A stretch of 64,000 bases of DNA from the NCBI RefSeq assembly GCF_029893965.1, contig NZ_JARXXP010000009.1, positions 1-64,000 of the forward strand. The letters are read 5' to 3'. The stretch is from Paenibacillus sp. PastM-3 (GTDB lineage Bacteria; Bacillota; Bacilli; Paenibacillales; Paenibacillaceae). Every line of letters begins with the position of its first letter. Position 1 is the first letter of the stretch. The notes beneath the pieces are model-generated. The model was not told where the DNA came from, did no database searches, and saw only the letters and a program-made list of their open reading frames with translations. The position numbers were made by a program, and so were the translations under genes. This document shows, in pieces, positions 25,601 to 33,928 of this stretch.

Positions 25601-28421
25601 AGCCGCTGTTCGTTTTGGCCAATGTAAGACGGTAAGGAGCGGCAGGGAACGTATTACCTGGAGCAGGCTGCTCATTCTTCAGCATAACAGCCTGGATTCC
25701 CTTGCTGCCGGCCCCGTCAGAGGATTCCACTCCGGTGCGCACAAACAGCTGGGTTCCGTTGCTGCTCTTGGTGCCACCGCTGTAGCCGCCGATTGCGGCG
25801 ATATTGGAAGCAAACACGCTGGAATTGCCTGCGGTGCCGATGACATCCCGGGCCATAATGCCAAAGGATTCCTGGCCGTCATGCGGGGACTTGGCATAGG
25901 CCGACACCTGAATGTCAGCAGACAGCACGAAGTTATCCTGTGCCGCATCAAGCACGGTGTAGTAGAACGTGATACCGTCATGATCCTCAGTAACCTTGCC
26001 TCCGCCTTCCAGGGCAATCAGACGGACTGAGCCATCCTCGCGGACAAGCGTCTGGTTATTGGCAGCGGATGTAGACTGGCCGAATTGAATGCTGTTCCAT
26101 ACCGGCTGAGAAGCTTCTCTTACGGTTACAGAATAAGTAATGGGATCAATGGAGTGATCACCCGGGATAATCCCGATAGCATACACCCCGGCTGCCTTGC
26201 TGTTAAACTTGCTTGAGTCAAGCATATAACTGCTGAGCACTTCCCGGTCACCGTTGTCGTACACCTTGGAGACGGCAAGTCCTTCACTATCAAAGCTGTC
26301 GTCAAGCAGGAAGGTTGTTTTTGGATAGGCGGTGACTTCAATGCCGGTCAGCTGTTTGATTTTGACCTGAACAGGGAACTTGGCTGTAACTCCCTTGTGG
26401 CTCACGGTAATTTCCTTCGTGCCGGGTGCCAATGTATCTAGCGGGGAAACTGTGTATTCCTCTTTCATCAGCCGCTGTGACGTCCCGTCGCTGTAATGCG
26501 CGTAGAGCACAAGGCCCTCCAGCTTAAGGGAATCCCCGATGTAGTAAACCGTCTGCTCAGGGAGATTGCGGATCTCCAGTTTACTGAGAGTAGCATCCTC
26601 AACCTTAATGTCAAAGGCAGTTGTTACTTCCGGTGTCTCCACCGAGGTGACAGTCACCTCATAAACGCCCGGTTCGGTGAACAGGTATGGCGCCTGCTCC
26701 GTTACATTCTGGCCTTTGATGGAGAGCGAGTAGAGACTGGCGTCCAGCTCTGCCGCCGAGGTGCTGCCGTTATAGCCGGCCAGCACGACAAGCCCCTGCG
26801 GATCGAAGGCATCCCCCGGATAATAGACCGTTTTGGCCGGATAGTATTTGACCGTAAGTTCGGACACGGACAGCGGAAGAATCTGCAGGGTAATTGCCGC
26901 AGACGCGCCGTTGTAATGAACAGTTACCGTATTTGCTCCGGCTTTGCTGCTGTCAAAGCCTGTAACGATATAGTCGGACGGTGACAGGACAGCCTCACTA
27001 TTATCGGAATACAGTGCTTTTACCGACAGGCCCGTCAAGTCAAGCGCCTCCCCGATCAAATAAGAGGTCTTCGGCATCGCGCTGGTATCAGCTGTCAAAG
27101 CGGTGACGGTTTTGGTCTCCAGCCTGATACTGATATCGTTGAAGACGATAACGGCATCCCTGGCTGCATATACCCCTGCAAACAGCGTATCGCTGAAGGC
27201 TCCGTCCAGCGTTACGGTTTCGGTCTGGCCGCCGGCGCTAAGCTGCAGGGTGTTTCCGGATTTTTTGATGCTGAGCCCGTATTCTGCACCGGCTGCCGGG
27301 GCGGGTATACCGCTGAACGGACTTAGCTTCACCTGTGCGGCCTGCTTGTAAAAGCCCTTGATTACCTGATCCAGCGCCCCGACTGCAGCGTAATTGGAGG
27401 TTGCTGCAGCAGAATCTCCGTTCACGCCGACGCTGTCCCGCAGCATCAGCCCGAAGGACTTCTGGTTTGGTGTGCTGATGCTGCTGTTGCTGTTGAACGA
27501 AATGACCTTGGCCTTAGCTGTAAGCTCAAAATTGGCCTGGGCAGGTATCTCCCTGAAATAGAAGGAAAGCCCTTCGTCGCTGCCGGAGATTTTCCCGCCG
27601 TAGGTTTCCAGAGTTACCGAGGTCTCAGTTGCATCCACAGGTTCAGGATTCTTCAGGGCACTGGTGTTTCCGCCAAAAGCGCTGTAAGTCCATGGGCCAA
27701 GCTCGACTGGCTTCTCCTGTAGAAGCTGTACATTACTGAAAGTAACAGTTGTGTTCCTCGCGGTGTAAAGTCCGGCATATTGAACAGTACCGCCGAAGCC
27801 TTCAAGCGTTTTGGTAACACCGTCAAGGGTGAATACATACAGATTCCCGGTTTTTCGGATGCTGAGATCATAATCCACACCGGCTGCTGGCTTGCCGGAT
27901 GTATCAAACAGATAACCGGTCTTCTGCAGGCTGCCGCCATTCGACTTATAAAACGCTTTCATTTCTTGGTCCAGTGCACCGACTGCAGTGAAATCCCCTG
28001 TGTACGCCCCGGACTGGTTATCCCACACATTACTGCGCAGCATAATTCCGAACGACACCTGATTGTTCGCTGTCCAGGCATCCACATGAGCCTTAGCCTT
28101 GAGCTCGAAGTCCGCATCCGGATCCATCTGCTGGAAATAATAAGCGATTCCTTCGGTGCTGCCGGAAATTTTGCCGCGGTCAGCTGAGCTGCGCAGGGTA
28201 ACAGTAGAATCCGCATGCTCCGTGATGCCGAAGTTCGCCGCCGTAATTTTGTCCTGTCCGCCCACATCGCCCAACACGCTGCCCTTCCAGCTGCTGCTGA
28301 TATTGATCATACCGGAAGCCGGATCAGTGTCAGAGCCTTCTGTTGCAGAGACGGGCGGCGGAAGCGAGGATGACAGTAACAGGATGGATGTGAGTACAGA
28401 CAGCAAGCGTTTTTTATACAA
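22668..28421 (-). CDS. SLH-anchored multimodular pectate lyase (PL9-type)
   Basis: A giant surface enzyme of 1917 residues. In order: signal peptide (YKKRLLSVLTSILLLSSSLPPP...), two related beta-rich modules (about 40-440) with FGIML and AVGALDQ motifs, four Big_3-like Ig repeats (about 440-780), a third copy of the beta-rich module (to about 1005), a right-handed beta-helix from DIYVSPAGTSTGDGTPE (about 1105-1480) with the PL9 calcium/catalytic block NNADGFAAKL (candidate catalytic Lys1272), a Pro/Thr linker, an unassigned domain, and three SLH repeats (from about 1735). The start TTG 28421 is preferred because the upstream ATG is itself part of the GGAGGGG ribosome site. SLH repeats should bind pyruvylated cell-wall polymer. 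Confidence 0.88.
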   Translation of the reverse strand: MYKKRLLSVLTSILLLSSSLPPPVSATEGSDTDPASGMINISSSWKGSVLGDVGGQDKITAANFGITEHADSTVTLRSSADRGKISGSTEGIAYYFQQMDPDADFELKAKAHVDAWTANNQVSFGIMLRSNVWDNQSGAYTGDFTAVGALDQEMKAFYKSNGGSLQKTGYLFDTSGKPAAGVDYDLSIRKTGNLYVFTLDGVTKTLEGFGGTVQYAGLYTARNTTVTFSNVQLLQEKPVELGPWTYSAFGGNTSALKNPEPVDATETSVTLETYGGKISGSDEGLSFYFREIPAQANFELTAKAKVISFNSNSSISTPNQKSFGLMLRDSVGVNGDSAAATSNYAAVGALDQVIKGFYKQAAQVKLSPFSGIPAPAAGAEYGLSIKKSGNTLQLSAGGQTETVTLDGAFSDTLFAGVYAARDAVIVFNDISIRLETKTVTALTADTSAMPKTSYLIGEALDLTGLSVKALYSDNSEAVLSPSDYIVTGFDSSKAGANTVTVHYNGASAAITLQILPLSVSELTVKYYPAKTVYYPGDAFDPQGLVVLAGYNGSTSAAELDASLYSLSIKGQNVTEQAPYLFTEPGVYEVTVTSVETPEVTTAFDIKVEDATLSKLEIRNLPEQTVYYIGDSLKLEGLVLYAHYSDGTSQRLMKEEYTVSPLDTLAPGTKEITVSHKGVTAKFPVQVKIKQLTGIEVTAYPKTTFLLDDSFDSEGLAVSKVYDNGDREVLSSYMLDSSKFNSKAAGVYAIGIIPGDHSIDPITYSVTVREASQPVWNSIQFGQSTSAANNQTLVREDGSVRLIALEGGGKVTEDHDGITFYYTVLDAAQDNFVLSADIQVSAYAKSPHDGQESFGIMARDVIGTAGNSSVFASNIAAIGGYSGGTKSSNGTQLFVRTGVESSDGAGSKGIQAVMLKNEQPAPGNTFPAAPYRLTLAKTNSGFTGQLNDGKQAVFFTPDILNVQDGKMYVGFYTARLATIDVSSIQLTVTSAATDAPKVDPPQNPVSPAFDILSLGRTSQPDYRLILRPNVSGTVTLKQGSAVIAQDVRAEAGKRLALPAVLAAQDTNFSISFLPDDTQYLTSYDKIVRNFTVTMKSYADNSDIYVSPAGTSTGDGTPEHPLDVDTAIDFVQPGQHIIVLDGRYVRSSKLEIKKYNDGTADAVKVLEAAPGARPVFDFDKKTEGVLLSGSYWHIKGLDFTRSAGNTKGFTVGGNHNIVENSRFYANGDTGLQISRTDGTAAEIADWPSYNLILNSSSFDNRDPSDNNADGFAAKLTSGVGNVFRGCLSYNNIDDGWDLYTKAGTGAIGAVLIEDSAAFNNGRLTDGTVGAGDKNGFKLGGEGISVHHIIRNSIAFGNGAYGYTSNSNPGVIAENNIGFNNTRGNLSFTTYDHITPDFTINGFLSYRTASIAKDQYPAGLAADNNFMYDGAISANKSGKQLSDANFASLNPVSSYARDAAGNVVWGDFLKFIPFSENEPGGEEPVATPTPGATPSPSATPQPTATAVPAIPGGTGAAADLAVAAQPDGSVRVTLPVTSAQGTARAALTDTALQNALAQAKSQADGTRLLQLRLKENAADGFNAYEITLPASLFTTGNSRLQLKVDTAIAGFVLPDTLFRSAALTGASTVMLEVSIAEPSSALKGQLESSPLIAYELLVDGNAAGTDSLSSAIEIRLPYQTALPASEHPFIVVWQVSGSGVITPVVNSRFDSAGKQAVFTAEHSAGQYSAVHNHPAFGDVSSQHWAKNEIEVLSSRGIIRGVTEDGFLPGKSVTRADFALLLVRLLGLSGSASGTGSGFTDVEPEDYFYEELMTAKQHGLVNGQQDGSFHPQEPVSRQDMFVMTARALKAAGILPGDSAAAASTLASFADQAGIASYAAADIASLAAAGFIKGDAGGLLQPAALSSRAEAAVLIYRILMRQ

Positions 28422-28660
28422 AACCGGAATCCCCTCCATATATACCTGTATTCGACCGGCCGGATGGCCTGATCAAGCGAAATTATACCGTACAGCCGAA
28501 AAGTGCGGCTACAATCAATAACTCACATCTTGCGCTTCAGAGGAGAAATGGCAAAAATGTGAGCTAATGATACTAGGAGTACCAGTACTTGACCTATGCC
28601 CGAACGGGCCCTGAACGGAGCTCATATGTTGAAGGGATAACAGGAGGGGAGAGAGGGGCA

Positions 28661-29380
28661 GTGGGAAAAGCAACGGATAAGCATGTCAATGCAGTCTCTA
28701 TTATCGTATGCACGAATCGCCCGGAATTTTTTGATAATCTGCTTGCCAATTACAGGAGCCAGCGGGTCAAGCACAAGGAACTGATTATTATCCTTAACAA
28801 GGACAGCATGATGCTGAAGGAGTATCAGCTGAGGGCAGGCTCCAGAAACAACATTTCGGTCTATAAGCTGCCGGAGTCCGTCTCGCTCGGCCAATGCCTG
28901 AACGGTGCTATTATCAAGGCGCGTTATCCGCTGATCGCCAAATTTGACGATGACGATTATTATTCCCCTTATTATCTGAAAGAGCAGATCAGGGCGCTGA
29001 ACCGGACTGGAAGTGATATTGTCGGCAAGCATGGCTGTCTTGTCTACCTGGAGGCCAGCCGCCAGCTGATCATCCGCTCGCCGAAGGAGCAGCGGAAGCC
29101 GGTTGTTTTTTTGCAGGGGGGGACGCTGCTGTTCAGGAAACGGGTGACCCGGCAGGTGCTGTTCCCCGACCGTTCGGTGGGTGAGGATGTTAACTTCCTT
29201 AGACGCTGCAAAAGAAAAGGGTTCCGCACCTTCGCGACCTCCACGTATAACTATGTCTATGTGCGCAGGTCGGACAAAGGCAGCCATACCTGGAAGGCCA
29301 AGGATTATTTTTACCTGAAGGGCAGTGTTCCGGTGGCGGTAACCGGGAATTTCCGGAGCTTTGCCGACCGTGAGCAATAG
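28661..29380 (+). CDS. Family 2 glycosyltransferase
   Basis: A GT-A fold glycosyltransferase of about 239 residues. The N-terminus VNAVSIIVCTNRPEFFDNLL is the nucleotide-sugar binding strand, and the acidic motif KFDDDDYYSPYYL is the metal-binding DxD. Later GEDVNFLRRC fits the usual ED catalytic region. There is no membrane helix. GTG 28661 was chosen because AGGAGGGG lies 10 nt upstream; the open frame extends 24 codons further. It is transcribed divergently from the pectate lyase. The acceptor is unknown. Confidence 0.85.
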   Translation: MGKATDKHVNAVSIIVCTNRPEFFDNLLANYRSQRVKHKELIIILNKDSMMLKEYQLRAGSRNNISVYKLPESVSLGQCLNGAIIKARYPLIAKFDDDDYYSPYYLKEQIRALNRTGSDIVGKHGCLVYLEASRQLIIRSPKEQRKPVVFLQGGTLLFRKRVTRQVLFPDRSVGEDVNFLRRCKRKGFRTFATSTYNYVYVRRSDKGSHTWKAKDYFYLKGSVPVAVTGNFRSFADREQ

Positions 29381-29455
29381 CCCGGATGAACAAAAACTGC
29401 GGTTTGCGCGTCCTGGCATCATGTATTGCAGAAATAATTACCCTTCTAAAAATGG

Positions 29456-29498
29456 AAAAGTCCCGCACTCCGGCTGTGTCGGGGAACGGGACTTTTCT
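29456..29498. terminator. Terminator between glycosyltransferase and M3 peptidase
   Basis: AAAAGTCCCG pairs with CGGGACTTTT, with an inner CCG/CGG, and is followed by CTGTT. A/T flanks on both sides let it serve both convergent genes. Confidence 0.8.
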
Positions 29499-29536
29499 GT
29501 TAGGCCCGCTGGCGTATAGCAGCCAGTGAAGCTGTC

Positions 29537-31228
29537 TTACAATGCTTTATCGTCGATTGAATCCAGCCAGCTCTCAATTTCACCGATTACGGAGCTGACG
29601 CAGCCGTCCTTGAACGGTGAGATGAGCCCGGCAAGCTCTACAAGCTCAACAAAAGACTTGCTGCCTCCGGCCTTGCAGAGCTGCAGATAGTCACTCCAGG
29701 CCTCCGCAAAGTTCTCGTTCGAACGTTTCCAGAACTGGAATGCGCACAGCTGGGCCAGGGTGTAGTCGATATAGTAGAACGGGGTGCGGAAAATATGCGA
29801 CTGCTTATGCCAGAAGCTGCCCTGTTCCAGATAGCTGTTGCCGTCATAATCGCGGTGCGGCAGATATCTCTGCTCGATTTCCCGCCAGGCCTGCTTGCGT
29901 TCCTGCGGTGTCGCTTCCGGGTGGCTGTAGACGAAGTGCTGGAATTCGTCAACCGCTACGCCATAAGGGACAAATTCCAGGCTGCCGGCCAGATGGTTGA
30001 ACCGGTATTTATCGGCATCCTCCTCGAAGAACAGATTCATCCACGGCCAGGCAAAAAACTCCATGCTCATCGAGTGGATCTCAGCCGCCTCGTAGGTTGG
30101 GAAGGCGTATTCCGGTATGTTCAGGCTGCGGCTGGAATATACCTGGAACGCGTGACCCACTTCATGGGTTAGTACATCAATATCCTCTGAGGTTCCGTTG
30201 AAATTGGAGAAAATGAAAGGCGCTTTATATTTTTCGAAATATGTGCAGTAGCCGCCAAACTGCTTGGAGCTTGTACTTAACAGATCCATCAGCGCGTTGT
30301 CCTGCATAAAACGGAAGAATTCATCCGTTTCCGGCGACAGCTCTTTGTACATGCGGGCACCATTTGCAACGATCCACTCCGGATCGCCCTTGGGCGAAGC
30401 ATTCCCGGTGTTGAAGGTGAGACCTTCATCATAGAACTTCAGCTTATCCAGGCCCAGTCGTTCGCTCTGGCGCTGCTTCAGCTTGCCTGCCGCAGGAACG
30501 ATATGCTCAAGCACCTGCTTACGGAAGTTCGCGACCATGCCGGCATTATAATCAGTCCGGTTCATCCGGTCGTAGCCCAGCTCTACGAAGCTGGGGTAGC
30601 CAAGCTTGCGGGCCATAGCGGCACGTACGGCAACCAGCTCATCATAAATGCGGTCAAATTCGCTTTCATGAGCCGACATAAAATCAAATCGGGCCTGAAA
30701 AGCAGCTTTACGCACCTCGCGGTCCGCCGACTGTTCAAACGGAATGAGCTGAGCCAGGGTACGCTCTTCACCCTCAAACATGATTTTGGCAGAGGCCAGC
30801 AGCTGGGTGTATTCCGTAGACAGCCTGTTTTCCTGCTGCATATCTTCAATAATGTCCGGGCTGAATGTCCGGAGCGAAATCTCCGCCAGGCTGATCAGCT
30901 GTGTTCCCCATTCCTGCTCGAATTCCGCTTTGTACCTGGAGTTAACGATAGCCCTATAGTATTCTGTTATGTACTCCTGGAAAATTGGGCCGATTTCATC
31001 GAAGTAATCCTGCTCCGCCTTGTAAAATTCATCAGCAGTATTAATGGAATGGCGGACATATACGATGCTCTGAAGCGTATCGAATTCGCTGCGCAGCTCA
31101 TTCAGCGCGACGATCGAAGCCTTTTGCTCCTCCAGGCTGTCTGCTTCCAGTCCCTTAAGAAGTGCAGTAAATTCCTGCTTGAACTTGTCTACGTCAGGGC
31201 GCTCATAGGGATACTCTGTAAATTTCAT
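29537..31228 (-). CDS. M3-family oligoendopeptidase
   Basis: A 563-residue cytoplasmic zinc peptidase of the oligoendopeptidase F / thimet group. The zinc site HEVGH is in VLTHEVGHAFQVYSS, and the third ligand Glu lies in the downstream helix (YEAAEIHSMSMEFF). The length is normal for the M3 subfamily with ~560 residues. AAAGGA lies rather far (about 13 nt) upstream of the ATG. A LysR regulator lies upstream on the same strand with 85 nt between them. It degrades short peptides. Confidence 0.92.
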   Translation of the reverse strand: MKFTEYPYERPDVDKFKQEFTALLKGLEADSLEEQKASIVALNELRSEFDTLQSIVYVRHSINTADEFYKAEQDYFDEIGPIFQEYITEYYRAIVNSRYKAEFEQEWGTQLISLAEISLRTFSPDIIEDMQQENRLSTEYTQLLASAKIMFEGEERTLAQLIPFEQSADREVRKAAFQARFDFMSAHESEFDRIYDELVAVRAAMARKLGYPSFVELGYDRMNRTDYNAGMVANFRKQVLEHIVPAAGKLKQRQSERLGLDKLKFYDEGLTFNTGNASPKGDPEWIVANGARMYKELSPETDEFFRFMQDNALMDLLSTSSKQFGGYCTYFEKYKAPFIFSNFNGTSEDIDVLTHEVGHAFQVYSSRSLNIPEYAFPTYEAAEIHSMSMEFFAWPWMNLFFEEDADKYRFNHLAGSLEFVPYGVAVDEFQHFVYSHPEATPQERKQAWREIEQRYLPHRDYDGNSYLEQGSFWHKQSHIFRTPFYYIDYTLAQLCAFQFWKRSNENFAEAWSDYLQLCKAGGSKSFVELVELAGLISPFKDGCVSSVIGEIESWLDSIDDKAL

Positions 31229-31313
31229 AAAACAATCAACATCCTTTCTCTGCCAGATGAAGTATATTATACAATGTGGAAGAGAAAACCAATACTCACA
31301 ATTTAAACGGAAT

Positions 31314-32207
31314 CTACCGGCAGGCTGCCTGCATCAGCTCGATCAGAAATCCGATAGGAGGGGACAGGTGGCGGTCACGGTTATAGGAATAATAGATTCT
31401 CCGCTGGTAATGGTATTCCGGAATAGACCGCATCATGAGCTTACCGGAGGCGACTTCATCTGCGACGGCAAGCCGGGAAACGAACGATACATATCTGCCT
31501 CCCATCAGAGACTGCTTGATCGCCTCCAGGGAATCTAGCAGCAGAGGGGCATGGGGCTCGCAGCCGCAATCCTCGAACCATTTACTGGTGATCCGGCTGG
31601 TGCTGGACTGGCTGCTGTGCAGAATGAATTTTGCCGCTGAAATCTGCGGAGCGGTCAGGCCGGCTTGACCGGCGAATTCATGAGCCGGAGCAAATACGAG
31701 CACAAGCTCGTCCTCACATAATGAATGGCAGTGAAGGCTGGGCAGATAAAAGGATTCCGTTGACAGTATCCCCAGATCCAGCTCCTGGTTCACCAGCATT
31801 TCCTTGATCACAGGCGAAGGCTTGACTGACAGTGATACCGTTATCTCCGGATGCAGCTCGCCGAACCTGCTGAGTATTTTGGGCAGGATATAGGTTGCCG
31901 GAACGTAGCTGGCCCCGACGCTGATCGTACTGCGGCCCGCTTGGCTGAACTCCTTCACAACCCGCTCTGCCTCGGTGGCCAGAGCATTGATTTTGACCGC
32001 ATAATGGAGAAAGGCTCTACCGCTTTCGGTAAGAATCATTTTATCCATCCTTGGCTCGAACAGCTTCTCTCCAAGCTGCTGCTCCAGATTCTTCAGGTGG
32101 TAGGTTACTGTCGGCTGCTTTAGGCCGAGTACAGCAGCTACCGTTGTTATTTTTTTATGCTTATGCAAGAGCTCAACGATCTGCAGCTTGATTAAATTCA
32201 AATTCAT
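31314..32207 (-). CDS. LysR-family transcriptional regulator
   Basis: A 297-residue LTTR. The N-terminal winged helix-turn-helix (KITTVAAVLGLKQPTVTYHL) is followed by a linker helix and a two-lobed effector domain beginning STISVGASYVPATYILP. ATG 32207 was chosen because GGGGGA lies 9 nt upstream; the open frame starts 3 codons earlier with GTG. It is on the same strand as the M3 peptidase and divergent from the phosphotransferase gene, which is the usual LTTR target geometry. The effector is unknown. Confidence 0.92.
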   Translation of the reverse strand: MNLNLIKLQIVELLHKHKKITTVAAVLGLKQPTVTYHLKNLEQQLGEKLFEPRMDKMILTESGRAFLHYAVKINALATEAERVVKEFSQAGRSTISVGASYVPATYILPKILSRFGELHPEITVSLSVKPSPVIKEMLVNQELDLGILSTESFYLPSLHCHSLCEDELVLVFAPAHEFAGQAGLTAPQISAAKFILHSSQSSTSRITSKWFEDCGCEPHAPLLLDSLEAIKQSLMGGRYVSFVSRLAVADEVASGKLMMRSIPEYHYQRRIYYSYNRDRHLSPPIGFLIELMQAACR

Positions 32208-32364
32208 TCCGTTCACTCCCCCGCGCTATTAGCTACAGGTTAACATAGAAGAATTCTATGAATGTTAAAACTGATGCATCAAAAAGTTAATATCGCGCTA
32301 ACATTCTGCAAATACACGTATGTTGCGGACACTGCGCCGCCTATACGAAATGAAAGGACCAATT

Positions 32365-33387
32365 ATGATGGATACAACGAATTATAGGCTTGATTTTGCG
32401 GCGCTGTGTGCCAAGTACAAGCTTGGGGCAGTTACCAGGGTACCGGAGCCGGTGGCCGGCGGTTTTTTGCACAGGATGTACAGGGTTGTTACTGATCAGG
32501 CGGAATATGCAGTCAAAGCGCTCAATCCCCAAATCATGCAGCGCAGAGAGGCAACGGGCAATATAATATTTGCTGAAAAGGTTGCAACGAAGGCTCTGGC
32601 CCAGGGGATCAATGCACTTCCGGCGATGCTGGACAGTGACAGCTGCATGTATGAAGCCGGCGGACAGTATTACCTGGTGTTTCCGTGGCGGGAAGGAAAG
32701 TCCTTGCCTGCTGGAACTGTCGATCTGGACTCCGCGGCGAAGATCGGTGCGGTGCTTGCGGATATTCATACAGCGGATTTTGCTGATCTGCTGGCCGAGC
32801 TGCCGGAAGAAACATTCATACCGCCCGCAGTAGACTGGGAAGCTTATGCCGGGCGGCCTATACAGCTGCGGATGGAATATTCAGACATGCTTGCCGGCGG
32901 TTACACCAGACTGCAGCAGTACGGACAGCTGGCAAACGCTGCTGTGCAGAGTCTCCAATATGAACGGGTGATCAGCCACAGGGATCTGGACCCCAAGAAT
33001 GTGCTGTGGACCGCTGAACGGCAGCCCCTCCTGATCGACTGGGAATCGGCAGGTGCTGTTCATCCGATGCAGGAGCTGGTTGAGGTGGCACTGTACTGGT
33101 CGGGATTCGAGGCGGGGAATCCAAGCAAAGAGGCCTTTCAGCTGCTAATCCGGGCTTACCGGAATAACGGCGGAACCCTCAGCAGTAACTGGGAGGATGT
33201 GCTGAATCTTGGTTACCAGGGCAAGCTGGACTGGCTGGAATACAGCCTGAAACGTGCACTCGGGGATGAATGTGCAGATAAGGCAGAGCAGGAGCTGGGG
33301 GCCAGTCAGGTTATCGGCACACTGGAATTGTTGGACGACTATGCGGCATTCATACCGCTTTGTCTGGAATGGCTGGCGGAAGTTTGA
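32365..33387 (+). CDS. APH-family phosphotransferase
   Basis: A 340-residue kinase-fold protein of the aminoglycoside/homoserine/choline kinase family. It has the ATP-binding lysine in YAVKALN, catalytic loop ISHRDLDPKNVLW (Brenner motif H-x-D-x4-N) and metal-binding LLIDWESAG. AAAGGA lies 7 nt before ATG 32365. The stop TGA 33385-33387 is followed in frame by 84 sense codons, mostly Ala-Asn/Ala-Ser repeats, before TAA. The substrate is unknown; antibiotic resistance should not be assumed. Confidence 0.85.
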   Translation: MMDTTNYRLDFAALCAKYKLGAVTRVPEPVAGGFLHRMYRVVTDQAEYAVKALNPQIMQRREATGNIIFAEKVATKALAQGINALPAMLDSDSCMYEAGGQYYLVFPWREGKSLPAGTVDLDSAAKIGAVLADIHTADFADLLAELPEETFIPPAVDWEAYAGRPIQLRMEYSDMLAGGYTRLQQYGQLANAAVQSLQYERVISHRDLDPKNVLWTAERQPLLIDWESAGAVHPMQELVEVALYWSGFEAGNPSKEAFQLLIRAYRNNGGTLSSNWEDVLNLGYQGKLDWLEYSLKRALGDECADKAEQELGASQVIGTLELLDDYAAFIPLCLEWLAEV

Positions 33388-33642
33388 AAATGCAGCGGAC
33401 GCGCAAATGCTTGGGAGACGGCTGATATTGATGCAAATGCTAATGCTAATGCTAATGCTAATGCTAATGCTAATGCTAATGCTAATGCAAATGCAAATGC
33501 AAATGCAAATGCAAATGCTAATGCTAATGCTAGTGCTAGTGCAAATGCAAATGCTAATGCTAATGCTAGTGCTAGTGCTAGTGCTAGTGCTTGTGCTAGT
33601 GCTAGTGCTAATGCTAATGCTAATGCTAATGCTAAAACATAA
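33388..33642 (+). other. In-frame open extension after the phosphotransferase stop
   Basis: After TGA 33385-33387 the same frame stays open for 84 codons to TAA 33640-33642. The first 15 codons are ordinary (KCSGRANAWETADID); the next 66 encode alternating Ala-Asn and Ala-Ser with one Ala-Cys, then AKT. No start codon lies in this frame. The tail could be a former C-terminal extension cut off by a nonsense mutation, a product of TGA readthrough, or chance, since this hexamer is open in two of three frames. Confidence 0.5.
33433..33630 (+). repeat. Hexanucleotide tandem repeat GC(T/A)A(A/G)T, 33 copies
   Basis: Thirty-three uninterrupted hexamers in blocks: GCTAAT (8), GCAAAT (5), then mixed GCTAAT, GCTAGT and GCAAAT blocks, one GCTTGT, ending with four GCTAAT. 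The block-like variant distribution suggests growth by slippage and duplication. The unit length is a multiple of three, so copy changes do not shift frame. Confidence 0.95.
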
Positions 33643-33735
33643 CGCTTTAATAACAGCCTGTCTCTGTAACATGCGCCGTCCATTTGTCCAGTCTGACTCT
33701 GAACGTACACCGGGGATAAATCCCAGCCTCACACC

Positions 33736-33922
33736 GTAACGGACCGTACAGCCGTTATTCTTAAATGTATGCGTTTTCAAGTAGTCTAACGGACCGTAAT
33801 GACCTTATTGTGTGCCTGTCGGGCAATAATAGGAAGAAATGCTGCAGATAAGGTCAACTGGGTCCGTTAGCTTATGGTAACATGAGTGGTAAGTCCGGAT
33901 AAGGTCATCTGAGTCCGTTTAG
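33736..33922. repeat. Four-unit inverted repeat element, family 1, copy 4
   Basis: Units start at 33736 and 33786 (direct) and 33847 and 33898 (inverted), distances 50, 61 and 51. The last unit has one extra T (CCGTTTAG). Unlike the other copies, its final base pairs run straight into the AGGAG ribosome site of the next gene. Confidence 0.9.
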
Positions 33923-33928
33923 GAGTGA

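Noticed and set aside
24252-26030. A 592-codon plus-strand frame opposite the pectate lyase
   Set aside because: The minus strand carries a continuous signal peptide, PL9 core and SLH repeats; the antisense frame has no start signal or domain.
22668-28439. ATG 28439 as the pectate lyase start
   Set aside because: That ATG is immediately followed by GGAGGGG, which is the ribosome site for TTG 28421; the signal peptide begins at the TTG.
33339-33780. Minus-strand and other-frame genes across the hexamer repeat
   Set aside because: They are low-complexity readings of the tandem repeat in other frames, with no ribosome site and no family resemblance.
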